This document shows, piece by piece, positions 44,917-56,700 of a DNA stretch of 64,000 bases. The position numbers were made by a program, and so were the translations under genes. Under the pieces are notes generated by a model. The model saw only the letters and a program-made list of their open reading frames with translations, made no database searches and was not told the origin of the DNA. Origin of the DNA: Amorphophallus konjac (taxonomy: Eukaryota > Streptophyta > Magnoliopsida > Alismatales > Araceae); the NCBI GenBank assembly GCA_022559845.1, contig JAHNEJ010000126.1:75001-139000 (forward strand), read 5' to 3'. Positions within the stretch are counted from its first letter, which is position 1, and each line of letters begins with the position of its first letter.

Positions 44917-47900
44917 ATGATGGGGACTTACACTTACTCCCACCCCAGCTTCCTATTGGGATTTTCCTCATATGGTCGCCTTCCGGGAGCCGCTCAGCTG
45001 GGATTCTTCGAGATAGATGATTACGGCTATTGCAGATCTTGTTCAGTGATCCCTGCTATATGGGGGCTATTTGGGCAGCATAAGACAGGGCCTCCCTCTT
45101 CTGGGCTTTTCTTACTGCCTTCAGGCACTCAGTTTGCGGCCGAGGACTATGATAAATTGTGTTTTATGGATCGCATCGTGAGCGGCTCTGCGCCCAGCTG
45201 GTATGGGCGATGGTCCGTGATGGCTTCCCACAGGTTTCACTTGGGGGCTTCTGAGTGGCTGATGGGCGTCATTCATCATTATCATGATATTCTGGAGCAT
45301 GTGGGTATTCGCCATGCTGTGACTGCTGCACTTTATCGGTATCCCTGCTACACCGGACTTCTTCAGGGCTTGGCCGAGAGATTTAATCGGCGCTTCAACA
45401 CTTTCGCGACAGCAGAGGGAGAGACATCCCTAGACTTGTGGAGCTTTCACCGGATTTCCGGCCTTCCCATCTCTAGCCATATGTATGAGGAGGCCTGCCT
45501 CAATGACTTGTACAGATCATATACTACTGGAGCCAGGTCTTATGGGTTACCTTTTGGCTTCCGTTATTTGATGAAGGTTTGGAGAGACCTTGCCCGAGTT
45601 GGAAAGGGGAAGACCCCTTATGCTTCCACCAGTACTGTGAGAGTCAGCCTCAGTGCCTGGGTCAGATTCTTTTATAATGACCCATTTTGTTTCCAGGATA
45701 GCTTTGCTGAGGATGACAAGCCGCTTGACCAGTACTATCAGCTTCTTCTTGATTTGCCTGAGAACATGCGATATTTGTATGCACCGCAGAATGAGGGGTG
45801 GAATCCTCGCAAGTTTCCGGACAAGACATACTTGGCTGCTTGTTGTTTATTGGCTAGCCACCTTTGTAGTACCATATGGAGAGGAGGGCATTGTGCGTCC
45901 CGAACTGATATATCCGGCCTGCTTGCTTGCTGATGGCCAGAAACTTGCTCTTGCTCCTTCGGCCCTAGCCAATATTTATCATGGCTTGGGAAATTTGACA
46001 GCTTCTAGCTCGCCACGAGACCGCAGTGTCCGGTTGGCGACGCACTACTTGAGTGCATGGGCAGGTATACTGCTTCCCGGGTTGTGTCAGAGTATTAGGG
46101 TGGAGAACCCTGCGGCTCCCTTGATATTTCGGTTCCGCAATCGGCCGGATCAGAGCCCCCTTGAGCAGTTGATAGGAGCGCGAAAATCTCTATCCTTTTT
46201 GCCTACCCAGGGTTAGCCGGGTAGAGATTTTGCTTGTGTGACGCGGGGTTACCGCCCTTTCAGCATTGAGGGGCCAGATGGTATTTCTTATCACTTTCCT
46301 CACTGTTCCAGCCCGAGCAGAGTTTTTCATGATGAATGGTTGTATTGTACGCGCCCTGGGGTACTTGCATTCCGGAAGGGCACCAGCACCTTCCTTGAGC
46401 CTTACTATCCTCACCGCTTCGCGCGGAACTTTGGCTATGATCAGGGGGTACCCCCTAATGCCGACTTTCCTTTAGAGGTACGACTGCACAGAGGGCACGA
46501 CAGGCACATTATAGCAGCTAGCTGGTGGCTTCACTTCACCCGGCGAGGGCCAGAGTCGAGCATTTCTTTTCCCGCAGGCGAGAGAGCGGGGCATATTGAT
46601 ATTTACTATGCCCGCTGGTGGTTTCAGCACAGCAACATTTTCAGGCAACCAGCCCAAAAGTTGAAGGAAGCTGAGGAGAGGCGCTTGAAGAAGGTTGATG
46701 CTCCCCCTGTTGCTGTTGAGCACTCCTTTTTATGTTCCCAGTTTCCTCATATTGCTAGGACTGTTCGGGAGTTCTGCGAGTCATGGGAGGCAGCCCACGG
46801 GCCCATACCTGTTGACATGGACACTTATATAGGGGCCATGAAGCCTTTGAAGCGCGCAGAGGACCTAGCTTTGAAAATGGGAAAGCCCTTAATGATGAGA
46901 AAGTTTATTACTGGTGGGGACATTTACTTTCTGACTGCGGCCATCCCCCCGATGCTTCTCTATCTGACCCTCTCCTGCCTGCTGGGTTTAATAATGACCT
47001 CTGGCCCAAGTGGGAGAGACATCTAATGAATGCAGTAGCTCAAACGGGTGCCATTGAATTTATTTCTTTTATTGAAAATGCTACTCTTCTTCGAGATATT
47101 TGGGATAGCATCTATCAAGTGGGACAAAGTATTGGCCTTCCGCCAGCGGGACAAAGTATTGGCCTTCCACCAGAAGAGGTGGTATTACAACCTTCCTTCT
47201 CTCTTGCCCCGGCTGGTATATGTTCTTCCTCTTACACTTCCTAACATGTTTGATTTGCTTTGAAAGGGGCATTTATTTTTGCATACTAATTTTTTTTCTT
47301 CTTGCAGCGAGCTTTGTCCCCGCCGACACTTTTAAGAAAAAGAAAAGTTCCCATCATATCAAGCGGCGGAGAGGGGATGGCGACGATCTTCTTGCGAAAA
47401 CCCCTCGTCGCCAATCAAAAAGAAAGGCTCCAGTGGACGAGCATCAGGGTAATCTTTGTTACTCCTTTTGGCTTGATTTATGAAAGCTTATGATGAATGA
47501 CGCGGACTTCTTTGTTGCTTCTTTATCCTCCTTCAGCTGACCCCGGTATTACTGGGGAGATCGCAAGGAGTGTCCCTTCAGTTGACGTGGATGCGCCCCT
47601 AGCGACTGGCCAAAATGAGAAGGAAGACGAAGGGTTGGACGACTTGGGCATGTTGAATTATGACTATAAACCAGTGTCGGATGCTTCCCCTCCCTCGCAT
47701 GATAACAGTCCGCTAGATGTAGCTGCTCATGGCGGAGGTAAATTTTTTTTGTTTCATCAGCTTATTTTACCAGCTTGTCTTTGTCACTTGGGAATTAATG
47801 TGACTAATGTCTTTAAACAGGGGGTTTAGATGGCGTCATGGGAGCATATGCTGCGTTGTTGGGCGCCACGTCAGATGGTGAGCTTCCCGCATACTCCGAC

Positions 47901-49390
47901 GCTCCTGTAGTTGGGGGCAATACATTGACATGCTATTAGGAGGCTTTATTGGCTGAACTGTGCGCTCAAGGAGGTGCTTCAATTTCAAAAGGGGGTGATA
48001 ATGACCATTCTGTCCTTGAAGAGGGTGAACTGCCCTTGTCAAGCTACCTGATCAAACAGCCGACCTGTTTTTCTGCTAGTAAACATCATTAATTCTTCTT
48101 GCCTTTTCAACATATATCAAGCAAGAGACGTTTGTTAATTCGGAGCATTTCTTCTTATTGCTTTGGTGCAGTGACCATCTCTGGGGTCCTCTGCTCCTCC
48201 CTTGCAAGGGGCGACCCTTTTGTCAGAGGGGGTTCATAGGAGCGAAGGGCCCGAAGTAAGGGCTGATCCGGCATCCATGACAGAGCCTCAGGGAGGATTA
48301 CAAATGGATCATCCCGAAACTTCTCACCAGAGTGATGAAGGTAAATTAATTCTCTTTGCTTGCCCTTTTTCTTTCATCAGATTTCCAAAATTTTTGCATC
48401 ATTGCCATTCTCAGGATGTGCAGGCAATGAGGGTGACGCCGCCTTTCCTATTAAAATAAGAGGAGCCAACTACATCTTTGGGAGAGACTCTGTCTGAATC
48501 GGCAGGTAATGGTTTTTCTTTTGCTTCAATTATCTTCTTGGTGACTTCATCTGCCTGATGATGGGATGTATATCTCTTTTCAGGCCTAGCCGTTACTTCT
48601 CTCGTGAGTAAAGAAGCTGTTGGAGCGGTGGCTGATCAGGGACCTCCTGCCACCGTAGTGTCCCTAGGTAGCAGGTTACCCTCAGTCAAAGCCTCTCAAC
48701 CTCCATGTTGTTTTTGCAATATAGTGGTGGCTGATAATTGCTTTTCCTTTGACAGGTCCCGAGATCAGTTCCCCGTCTGACTTTCCAGGGCATGAGATTA
48801 TATGGCCAGATTCTCTGCAACTTCCCCCTTTCATGGCAGTAGAATTGATATTACCAAGTCTTATAGGCGGTGCACAAGCTTTACTCCAGCAAGAGCATCT
48901 TCTCACCATCGAGACTGTACGAGATGCCCTTAAGAGGAGTACCCGAGCTTATCATACCATGGGTTTACCTAAGGAACCTTGGATGGCAGCCGTGGAAAAG
49001 ACTTGGGGAGATTTTCAAATTTTATATGAAGCTTCTGAATGGAAGGCTTGTCGCATGCGGATCGAACATTTGAAGTGTGACATTGCCACCTTATCAAAGG
49101 AGACTGAAGCATTGCAAGCAAAGGTCAAGACCATTCAGGATGAAAAGAGCATGGTGGAAGCACAAGCGACGTCAGAGAGGGAGCATGCCTTGCACTGTCG
49201 ACAGGCTGCCGAAGAGTTACTGACCAGAGCGCAGGCGTGCTTAGTCAGTGCAAACTCCCGTGTGGAGAGGGCTCAACAATTACAGGATGAGGTGGCAGCC
49301 CTTACTTCTCAAAGTTCAATGCTTCAATGTGAGATCACCGATAAGTAGGCGGAGATCACATATCTGATGAAGAAGAAGCCTCACCATTAG
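44917..49390 (+). pseudogene. plant mobile domain (PMD) gene with introns and a coiled-coil C-terminus, decayed
   Basis: ATG at 44917 starts a frame (also open from 44830 inside the LTR). It contains PSFLLGFSSYGRLPGAAQLGFFEID, then FHLGASEWLMGVIHHY, LDLWSFHRISGLPI and, after a one-base frameshift near 45842, RPELIYPACLLADGQKLALA and LATHYLSAWAG. This is the order of the PMD/aminotransferase-like domain, found in plant genes and retrotransposons. An in-frame TAG lies at 46214, and another frame change near 46940. Introns are suggested by GT at 47215 with CAG at 47308, CAG at 47537, GT at 47741 with CAG at about 47820, and CAG at 48755. The last exon (48756-49348) is a Gln/Glu-rich coiled coil. 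A 26-bp tandem duplication doubles GQSIGLPP near 47130-47170. The function is unknown; silencing roles are known for some host PMD proteins. Confidence 0.78.
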
Positions 49391-49605
49391 TGAGGTTGGA
49401 TCCGCCTTTGTGGCTTCTTACACTTTCTTTTACATTTTCATTGCACACTTATTGTCCTTGCGGTTATCCCGAGGGCTTGTCTCGGGTCACACTTTCATAG
49501 ATGAATGTCATTTATTGTGAATAAGAAAAAGACTTGTGTTGCTTTTGTGCGTGAATGTATCTTCTTTTCAAACCATTCTTCTGTTTGCCTTCTCCTTTCT
49601 CCTTT

Positions 49606-49850
49606 TTTTTTTTTTACTTTACTAGTGCTGGCGCCCTTTCTGGTTTTTGCCAACGCTAGCCCCCTTTAATTTTTTCCGGCGCGCCCTTTCGGGTTTTCAC
49701 GCTGAGGGGTTACCCATTTTTACCTGAGACGCCCTTTCGGGTTTTCACCTCAGCGGGGTTATGACCTTTTTGCCCTTGAGCGACCAGTAACCTAGCCACC
49801 CAAGTCCGTCGGGGCACCTCTATTTTAAGCTCCACTTTTTTCTCTCCTTT
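49606..49850. repeat. direct repeat, copy 1 (CCCTTTCGGGTTTT motifs)
   Basis: It starts in a T run with TTTACTAGTGC and ends GGGGCACCTCTATTTTAAGC. It contains three GCGCCCTTTCGGGTTTT-like motifs at about 50-bp spacing. It matches 50641-50870. Confidence 0.88.
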
Positions 49851-50101
49851 TTTTTTTGAGCTTGAATGAGGAGACTGAAGCCCCCCCCCCCGTGAACTTG
49901 GAACATGAATTAGAAACTTGTGGTGAGTGACCTTGGTCCTACCCTTCGGTTGGCCTCTGATAGGTTGTAGTCCGGAGATTTGGGATCAGCCAGGTAAGTA
50001 ATCTTGGAGCCAGAATTGTGGCGCGAATTCTGTGATTTTGGGGCCGGATGACCGATAACTTGGGGATTGAAAGTTTGGGGAACCACGTCATGGGATTTAA
50101 A

Positions 50102-50570
50102 TTTAGGTGGGGCTGACCAAGAGATGGTTTAAAGAGCCGAGGCGTAGGGATTTAGATTCGGGGCTGGCCACAAAGTGATTTAGTGCCAGAACTTAGGGAT
50201 TTAGATTTGGGGCTGGCCACAAAGTGGTTTAGTGCCGGAGCTTAGGGATTTAGATTTGGGGCTGGGGGCTGGCCACAAAGTGGTTTAGTGCCGAAACTTA
50301 GGGATTTAGATTTGGGGCTGGCCACAAAGTGGTTTAATGTCGGAACTTAGGGATTTAGATTTGGAGCTGGCCACAAAGTGGTTCAGTGCCAGAACTTAGG
50401 GATTTAGATTTGAGGCTGGCCACAAAGTGGTTTGGTGCCGGAACTTAGGGAGTTAGATTTGGGGCTGGCCACAAAGTGGTTTAGTGCTAGAACTTAGGGA
50501 TTTAGATTTAGGGCTGGCCACACAGTGGTTTAGTGTCGAAACTTAGGGATTTAGATTTGAATTTAGGGTG
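50102..50570. repeat. tandem array, 49-bp unit, about nine copies
   Basis: GGGCTGGCCACAAAGTGGTT recurs every 49 bp, with AACTTAGGGATTTAGATT closing each unit. One copy near 50259 carries a short GGGCTGG insertion. Confidence 0.93.
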
Positions 50571-50640
50571 GTGGGACTGGAGCAAGGAATGTTAAAGATG
50601 GCCATATCTAGCTCTCCCTTCTTCTTCTTCTTCCTTTTTT

Positions 50641-50870
50641 TTTTTTCACTTTACTAGTGCAAGCGCCCTTTCGGGTTTTCACTAACACTAGCCCCCTTTA
50701 GCTTTTTCCAGCGTGCCCTTTCGGGTTTTAATGCTGAGGGATTGCCCAATTTTGCCTGAGGCGCCCTTTCGGGTTTTCACCTCAGCCTGGTTTCTTTGGC
50801 CTTTTTACCCGTAACCATTCCCGTGATGGGAACGGCTAAGTCCGCCGGGGCACCTCTATTTTAAGCCCCA
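50641..50870. repeat. direct repeat, copy 2 (CCCTTTCGGGTTTT motifs)
   Basis: Same orientation and order of motifs as copy 1, ending GGGGCACCTCTATTTTAAGC just beyond the end of pol. Confidence 0.88.
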
Positions 50871-50876
50871 TTTTTT

Positions 50877-51914
50877 TTAATTTGTATCAACAGAGGAAAG
50901 ATGCGGCAACGATTGCTGCAGGAATTCGTGCTCAGGAGCATGGTATAACTTTAAATGTTTACTATTTAATGGTGGGAACGGGTTCTCTCCCTTGTGGTCA
51001 ACGACTCTGTAGGCGCCTCCCTCATAGACCCTGGAGACGACATAGGGCCCACGCCAATTGGGTTGGAGTTTGCCACTAGATTTACCGGCCATGACCTCTC
51101 TTTCTTTTATCATGACGAGGTTGCCTTCTTTAAACGCCCTTTGCTTGACAAGCTTTTCATAGCCTCGGGTCATTCGGGCTTGATATGCTTGGAGGTGCTT
51201 GTAGGCTTCCAGCCTTTTCCCTTCTAAGTTGGACAATTCTTCCAACCTTCTCTCTATTTCATCTTGCTCCTGGGTCTGGAGGCCATTATGCAGGGCGACC
51301 CGGTAGGATGATATCTCAATTTCGATCAGTATGACAGCTTCGGCCCCATACACTAGAGAGAAGGGGGAACACCCGGTGGGGGTCTTGTAGACCGTCCGGT
51401 ATGCCCAAAGAGCTTCATGTATTTTCTCACCCCAGTCTCTTTTGCGGCTGCCGACAATTTTGGCCAAAAGCTTGCAAAGGGTCTTGTTGAATGCCTCAGC
51501 TAACCCATTAGCTTGGGGGTTGTAAATAGTGGAAGTTCTCCAGTCTATACGGAACTTGGCAGCCAATGCATATATTGTTCTATTCTTGAATGGTGTGCCA
51601 TTGTCTGACATGATCTGGCTAGGAGTGCCGAATCTGTATATGATATGATGTTTGACAAATTGGGCAACTGCCTCTCCCGTTACCTCCCGCAATGGGATGG
51701 CTTCGGCCCACCTGGAGAAGTAGTCCGTTGCAGCTAATATAAATTTGTGACCTTTAGAGGATGGTGGGAAGGGTCCCACAATATCCATTCCCCACTCTGC
51801 AAAGGGCCACGTAGGAGCCGTGGGATGCAAGGAGCTTGGGGGTCTTCTCGGCACTGGGCCGAAAGCTTGGCATTGGTGGCATGTGCGGACATACCGATTG
51901 CAAACTGCGTACAT
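50877..51914 (-). pseudogene. integrase core and C-terminal domain of the Tat element
   Basis: CHQCQ closes the zinc finger. GMDIVGPF carries the first Asp, MSDNGTPF the second, and NPQANGLAEAFNKTL the Glu of the DDE site. The C-terminal domain includes FKEGNLVMIKERE and GKLQPNWRGPYVVSRVYEGGAYRV. There is no chromodomain, as expected of Tat. It is open for 345 residues and separated from the upstream part only by one TAG where GYYWP is typical. Confidence 0.92.
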
Positions 51915-51920
51915 GGTAGG

Positions 51921-52934
51921 CTAGTAAAAACCCTTGAGTTTGATGTTGTTTTTCATCTTGTCTCTCGCTTGATGGGCACCGCAGAGTCCTGAGTGGACCT
52001 CATGCAGGATCCTCTTGGCTTCTTTTGGTGAGAGGCACCGTAAGAGAACAGACTTATCTTTCTCATGAACGAGCCTATACAATTGATCTCCTACCAGTTG
52101 GTAGGATGTAGCCCTTCGCAGCAACTGTACCCTTTGAGTCCGATCTGAAGGGAGGCGGTCATTCTTGATATCAATAATTGGTTGACGCCAATCTTGTTGC
52201 TCTCCCTCAGCGGGATCACCTTCTTCAATTGCATTGACCTCAGGAGTTGTAATGTCGGCTTCTTCGTCTAAGACACTTGGCATGAACTTTCGGTGTCTGA
52301 CAGTTATGTCTAGTTCCCCTTCAGGCGGGAGCTTTATGGCGGAGGCTAACTTTGCCAAGGCATCTGCCTGTGAGTTTCTGCTCCTGGGGACATGACCTAT
52401 CTCAAATAGATATAATTTCTCCTTAAACCTTATCACCGTGTCATGGTAAGGCATTAATTCCTGCTTGCGAACATCATAGTCGCCTGTCACTTGTCGCACG
52501 ACGAGTTGCGAATCCCCATAAACCTTAATGCATTTAATATCCATTTCAAGAGCTAGTTGAAGTCTAACAATCAATGCTTCATATTCTGCTTCATTATTTG
52601 TCAAGGGTTTCATGAGGGCACATGAGTTGTGTAGAATCCCCCCATGAGGAGTAACAAAGACAATACCTGCCCCTGAGGTGAGGGTTGTAGTACCGTCCGA
52701 CTTCTTAACTGTCCGGGAGGCACCATCAAAGTAAAGCTCCCAACAGGGGATATCAATTGCAAAGGCATCTTCTTCTTTTTGTAATGGCGTATCTTCAATG
52801 TGGCCTTCTGTTCCCAATTGGGACATGAGTGTTTCTTCATCAGGAAGTTCAATATTGAGAGGTGAGTCCGCTGGGACTGGATGTGCGCGAGAAATTCGCC
52901 ATTCCTTGTCCTTTAATTGCTTTTTGTGGGACAA
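51921..52934 (-). pseudogene. second RNase H domain and integrase zinc region of the Tat element
   Basis: WELYFDGASR, then NNEAEYEALIVRL, VYGDSQLVVRQVTGDY and RNSQADALAKLAS carry the Asp-Glu-Asp-Asp residues of an archaeal-like RNase H. This extra RNase H is a hallmark of Tat elements. The integrase HHCC start (HEVHSGLCGAHQARDK) follows. It ends at a TAG that replaces Trp. Confidence 0.9.
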
Positions 52935-53361
52935 AGGTTATGTCAAACTCCATGAGGAGTAACGCCCATTTCCCAAGTCTCCCTGACAGTACGGGCTGTT
53001 TAAGGAGAAATTTGAGTGGGTCGTATTTTGAAATTAACTCCACCTGATGAGATAGGAGGTAATGCCTTGGCTTCATCACGGCGAATACAAACGCCAGACA
53101 TACTTTCTCCATTGGAGAATAACGGTGCTCAGGGCCAACCAACTTCCTGCTGAGGTAGTATAACGGCTGCTCCTTGCCTTCTTCATTTATTTGTGCCAGT
53201 AGGGCTCCCAAAGAAGCGTCCATGGCAGCAATATAGAGTATTAGTGGCTTTCCCTTGACTGGTGCTCCCAACACCGGGGGAGTAAGAAGGTATTCTTTGA
53301 TTTGCTCCAATGCATACTGGCATTCTTGGTCCCACACGAATGGTGCGCCCTTTTTCATCAA
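52849..53361 (-). pseudogene. RT connection and first RNase H of the Tat element
   Basis: KGAPFVWDQECQYALEQIKEYL, ILYIAAMDASLGALLAQ, PLYYLSRKLVGPEHRYSPMEKVCLA and YLLSHQVELISKYDPLKFLL make up the standard Ty3/gypsy RNase H. The frame differs from both neighbours, so frameshifts lie near 53400 and 52900. Confidence 0.88.
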
Positions 53362-53417
53362 TTTCCCAAAAGGGGCACATCTTCCTGAGAGATTGGATAT
53401 GAAGCGCCTGATATAGG

Positions 53418-54443
53418 CTAGCCTTCCTGGAGGGATCTTAATTCAGTTATGTTTTTAGGAGGCGGCAACTCCTGAATGGCCTTGATTTTATCAGGGTCTA
53501 TTTCTATCTCCTGGTATCTGACAATAAAGTCGAGAAACTTGTCACTTGAAACACCAAAAGCACACTTCATCGGGTTCATCTTGAGTTGAAACTGCCGGAG
53601 TCTTTCAAAGACCCGACGCAGGTCAGCCAAATGATCTTCCTGCCTTAGGCTTTTAACGACGAGGTCATCAATATAACATTCTACCAAGTCGTGCAGCATT
53701 TCATCAAAAATTTTCGTCATTGCCCTTTGATAGGTAACACCAACATTCTTCAAGCCGAAAGGCATCCTTTTATAATTAAAGATCCCTTTGGGGGATCGAA
53801 AGGCCGTGTGCACTTTGTCTTTGATGGCCATGTGGATCTGATTATATCCCGATGATCCGTCCATGAAGGATAGAGCTTCATATCCAGTGGTCATATCGAC
53901 CATAGTTTCAGTAATAGGGACAGGAAAATCATCCTTTGGGCAGGCTTTATTTAGGTCCCTGTAGTCGATGCAGATTCGGACTTGGCCATTTTTCTTTTTA
54001 ACAGGGACTATATTGGCGAGCTAGATTGGATAAAAGCAAGGCTCTATGAAGTCCATATTCAAAAGTTTGTCTACTTCAGCATTTACTTTGAGCTCAAGCT
54101 CATGTCGCATACGCCTTTGGGCTTGTTTGACAGGCTTAACGGTGGGAAGTATTGCCAATTCGTGCTCTGCCACAGTCGGGTCTAGCCCAGGCATTTCTTT
54201 GTAAGTCCAAACAAAGCAATCTTTGAACTCTAATAGGAGTTGTTTGTATGCCCGTCTTTCTTCCTCGCTGAGGAGGGCACTGATGAAAATTGGCTGAGGC
54301 TCACCGGCTTGTCCGAGGTTAAGCTCAACTAATTCATCTACAGTTGCTTGTCCGCCATCTTCAAGTTCCCGCGGAGCAGGCTGCAGGTCAAGGAAATCTT
54401 CATCATTGTTAGCCTGGGCTACGTGAAAATCACAGTAGTCCAA
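53418..54443 (-). pseudogene. reverse transcriptase of the Tat element
   Basis: The frame starts with an acidic linker, then FKDCFVWTYKEMPGLDPTVAEHEL. A TAG near 54020 replaces Trp, and PVKKKNGQVRICIDYRDLNKACPKDDFP follows in the same frame. FMDGSSGYNQI, FRSPKGIFNYKRMPFGLKNV and an intact YIDDLVVKS catalytic motif follow. The Tat-type linker and CPKDDFP are typical. Confidence 0.9.
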
Positions 54444-54497
54444 GTTATTGATGATGACGGAGCGTAGCTGCTCATCTTGGCCTTCTAGGGCTGCCTC

Positions 54498-56287
54498 TTA
54501 TAGTTGGTGATTTGCATCATCCTCGGGCTTTTTGCTGGAGTCGGAACTAGCAGAGGGGGACAAAAGCCCGAGGGTGTTGACTGAATAGTATGCTTTGGAC
54601 TTCCCCTTTCGGCTACAAGTACGACCAATCAGGTCTCCCCTGAAGACTGGGAACTGCTCTGCGGATGATTCCTTTGCCATAAACTCGGGTAGCGCAGAAG
54701 CTGCTAGGGCAAAAATTTGCTTGACCGACGGCTTAGGCCGCCCCCATAGATGAGGTTGCGGGGGAGATACTCGATGATTTTTAATTTGGATGACCCCCAT
54801 CTGTATCAGGCTCTCAACCTTATCTTTGAGGACATAGCAGTCTTCGGTGGCATGCCTTGACATTTGATGATACTGACAGAGGTTGAGCTCTTTGGCTGCT
54901 CCCCGCCTGGGTGACTTCGGGGCTCTGGGAGCGTTATAAGGTCTCGTGCCATGCAAAATTCAAACAATGGTACGGTATGTGCCTTAATAAAAGAATAGGG
55001 TGTTTTCATTCGCTGTGCCAGAGTTACAACATGAGACTTGTTCTGAGCACCTTTATGAGGTTGGCTTGCACCAGTCTTCCTTTGAAGATAGGCGTCCACT
55101 GAAAAGAGTGGCGTGTTGGTTGCCCCCTTAGCAGGGGGATGACGGGCCTTCACAGATTTGTCTTGGCCAGTTGATGCTTCAGTGAAAACCATTGGAGGGT
55201 TGGCATTGACTTGAGCCCTGTAACTGGTTTCACAATTAGGTGAAGAGACGAGATGCCTAAGCATGGCGTCTCGCTCTCGGAACAGTTCTTGTACAAGCGA
55301 TTTCAACACTTGATTTTTTTGCTCCAATCCCGCTAACCTGGTGGTTAACACTTCCTGCTGGGTGTCTGAGGGAGCACATGCAATGATTTGCTCAGAATTT
55401 TCCAAGTCGAGCCTAGCCAATTGGCAGAGGGCCGCTTGTTCAGCATCTCCCAACTGCGATGGAATGGGCGGCAGTATGACCCGCTTTTCCTGGTTGCTAG
55501 GACTGACAAGGCAGGGGTCCTTTTTGTCAATATCAGATGGGCGAACGAGGTCACTTGGATGTTCAACCACGCAATCATCGCCTTTCCGGCCGAGGCTGGC
55601 ATTACTGGGAGAAGGTGTCAGCCCTATAGTTTTGACAGCGTAGTGTACCTTGAACTCAGGCTCGGGGTCATAGCCTAATCCTCTCCTATCTTTCTTGGAG
55701 AAAGGGGGTTGCCCTCTGACTTGCGAAGGATACCATAGCTGCTGAAAGTAGTCATGCCGGGAAGCTTCTTGAACTTGAGGAATATGCTGCTTCCGATACA
55801 TTTCTTTGATATGTCTGGGCATGTCGCCCATGTCCTGAACAGTTTTGAGAGTATGTTGGGGTACCTTACCCCAGTTTCTCCAATTATGATCATCTTCAAC
55901 AGGGTCCTGAGGGACTAGGTCTCCTTTGTAAAAAACAATCGGCCTAGCGGCTTCAGCATTCTTTCTTTTCCCTTTCCTTTGATAGGTAACAATGAATGTC
56001 TTCAACTGCTCAACTTTATGCTCCCTTTTTAAGAAGGGAAGCTGTATGCATGCCGACGGCAAAGAGATGCTTTTGTCGATGGACCGACTAATAAGATTAG
56101 CTTCAAAGTTGACCTCCCGCCTTTCCAGCCGAGCTGGCTTGGCGTTAGGAGCATCAGCTTGCATGTGTAGCTGGTGTAGTTTAGCAAGATCTTCATTGAC
56201 TGTGAAGAGCTCTTCTTCTTGTTCATCTTCTTCTTCCAGGACTGCCTTCTGCTTCTCTTTGCTCTTAATCCCGGGATGAGGATTCAT
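54498..56287 (-). pseudogene. pre-RT region with fourth Gag-like zinc module
   Basis: The 493-residue frame (56287-54806) has an acidic N-terminus, no recognised fold in the middle, and ends with TLAQRMKTPYSFIKAHTVPLFEFC and LITLPEP. This repeats a Gag segment at about 60230-60130. After a frame change the zinc module LNLCQYHQMSRHATEDC follows at 54837-54878 with IKNHRVSPPQPHLWGRP. The position between protease and RT is unexpected for a Gag module. Confidence 0.7.
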
Positions 56288-56289
56288 AG

Positions 56290-56700
56290 TGGGTTCCTCG
56301 AAATATAGCTGAGCATCAGTCAGATTGCATTCATTCGGACGAAAAGGAGCCCGATCAGCAAAGACTGTATGTTGCTCTCCACCTTTTGCATATTTAATGC
56401 ACTGATGAAGGGTAGAAGGGATGACCCAATTTTCATGTAACTAGGGTCTTCCCAGCAGAGCTTTGTAGGATGTGTTTGCATTAATGATGTAGAATGTGGC
56501 CTTAGTGACAAAACTGTCCATGGTCACCTCCACCTCTACCTTACCCAATGCATCCTCCGAATCTTGGTTAAATCCCGAAATTTTGACATCATGAACCCTT
56601 TGCAAATAGGGTATGAGAAATAAAGACTTGAAAGTCTTAAGGGCATTATGTTACAGACGCCCCGGGATCTACCAGAATCCGGTTCAGTTCATGACCGTTT
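56290..56700 (-). pseudogene. aspartic protease of the Tat element
   Basis: NGHELNRILVDPGASV ends the upstream frame with the active site (DPG in place of D-T/S-G). After a probable one-base deletion at about 56650 and another near 56640, PYLQRVHDVKISGF and NTSYKALLGRP-type sequence continue. These are the flap and the ALLGRP end of Tat protease. Confidence 0.72.

Larger units (their letters stand above)
49391..50876. other. spacer between convergent PMD gene and pol
   Basis: No gene is seen. It holds two direct repeats of about 240 bp and, between them, a 49-bp tandem array. An AATAAG near 49520 could serve PMD polyadenylation. In Tat elements this is the variable 3' untranslated region. 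Confidence 0.7.
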
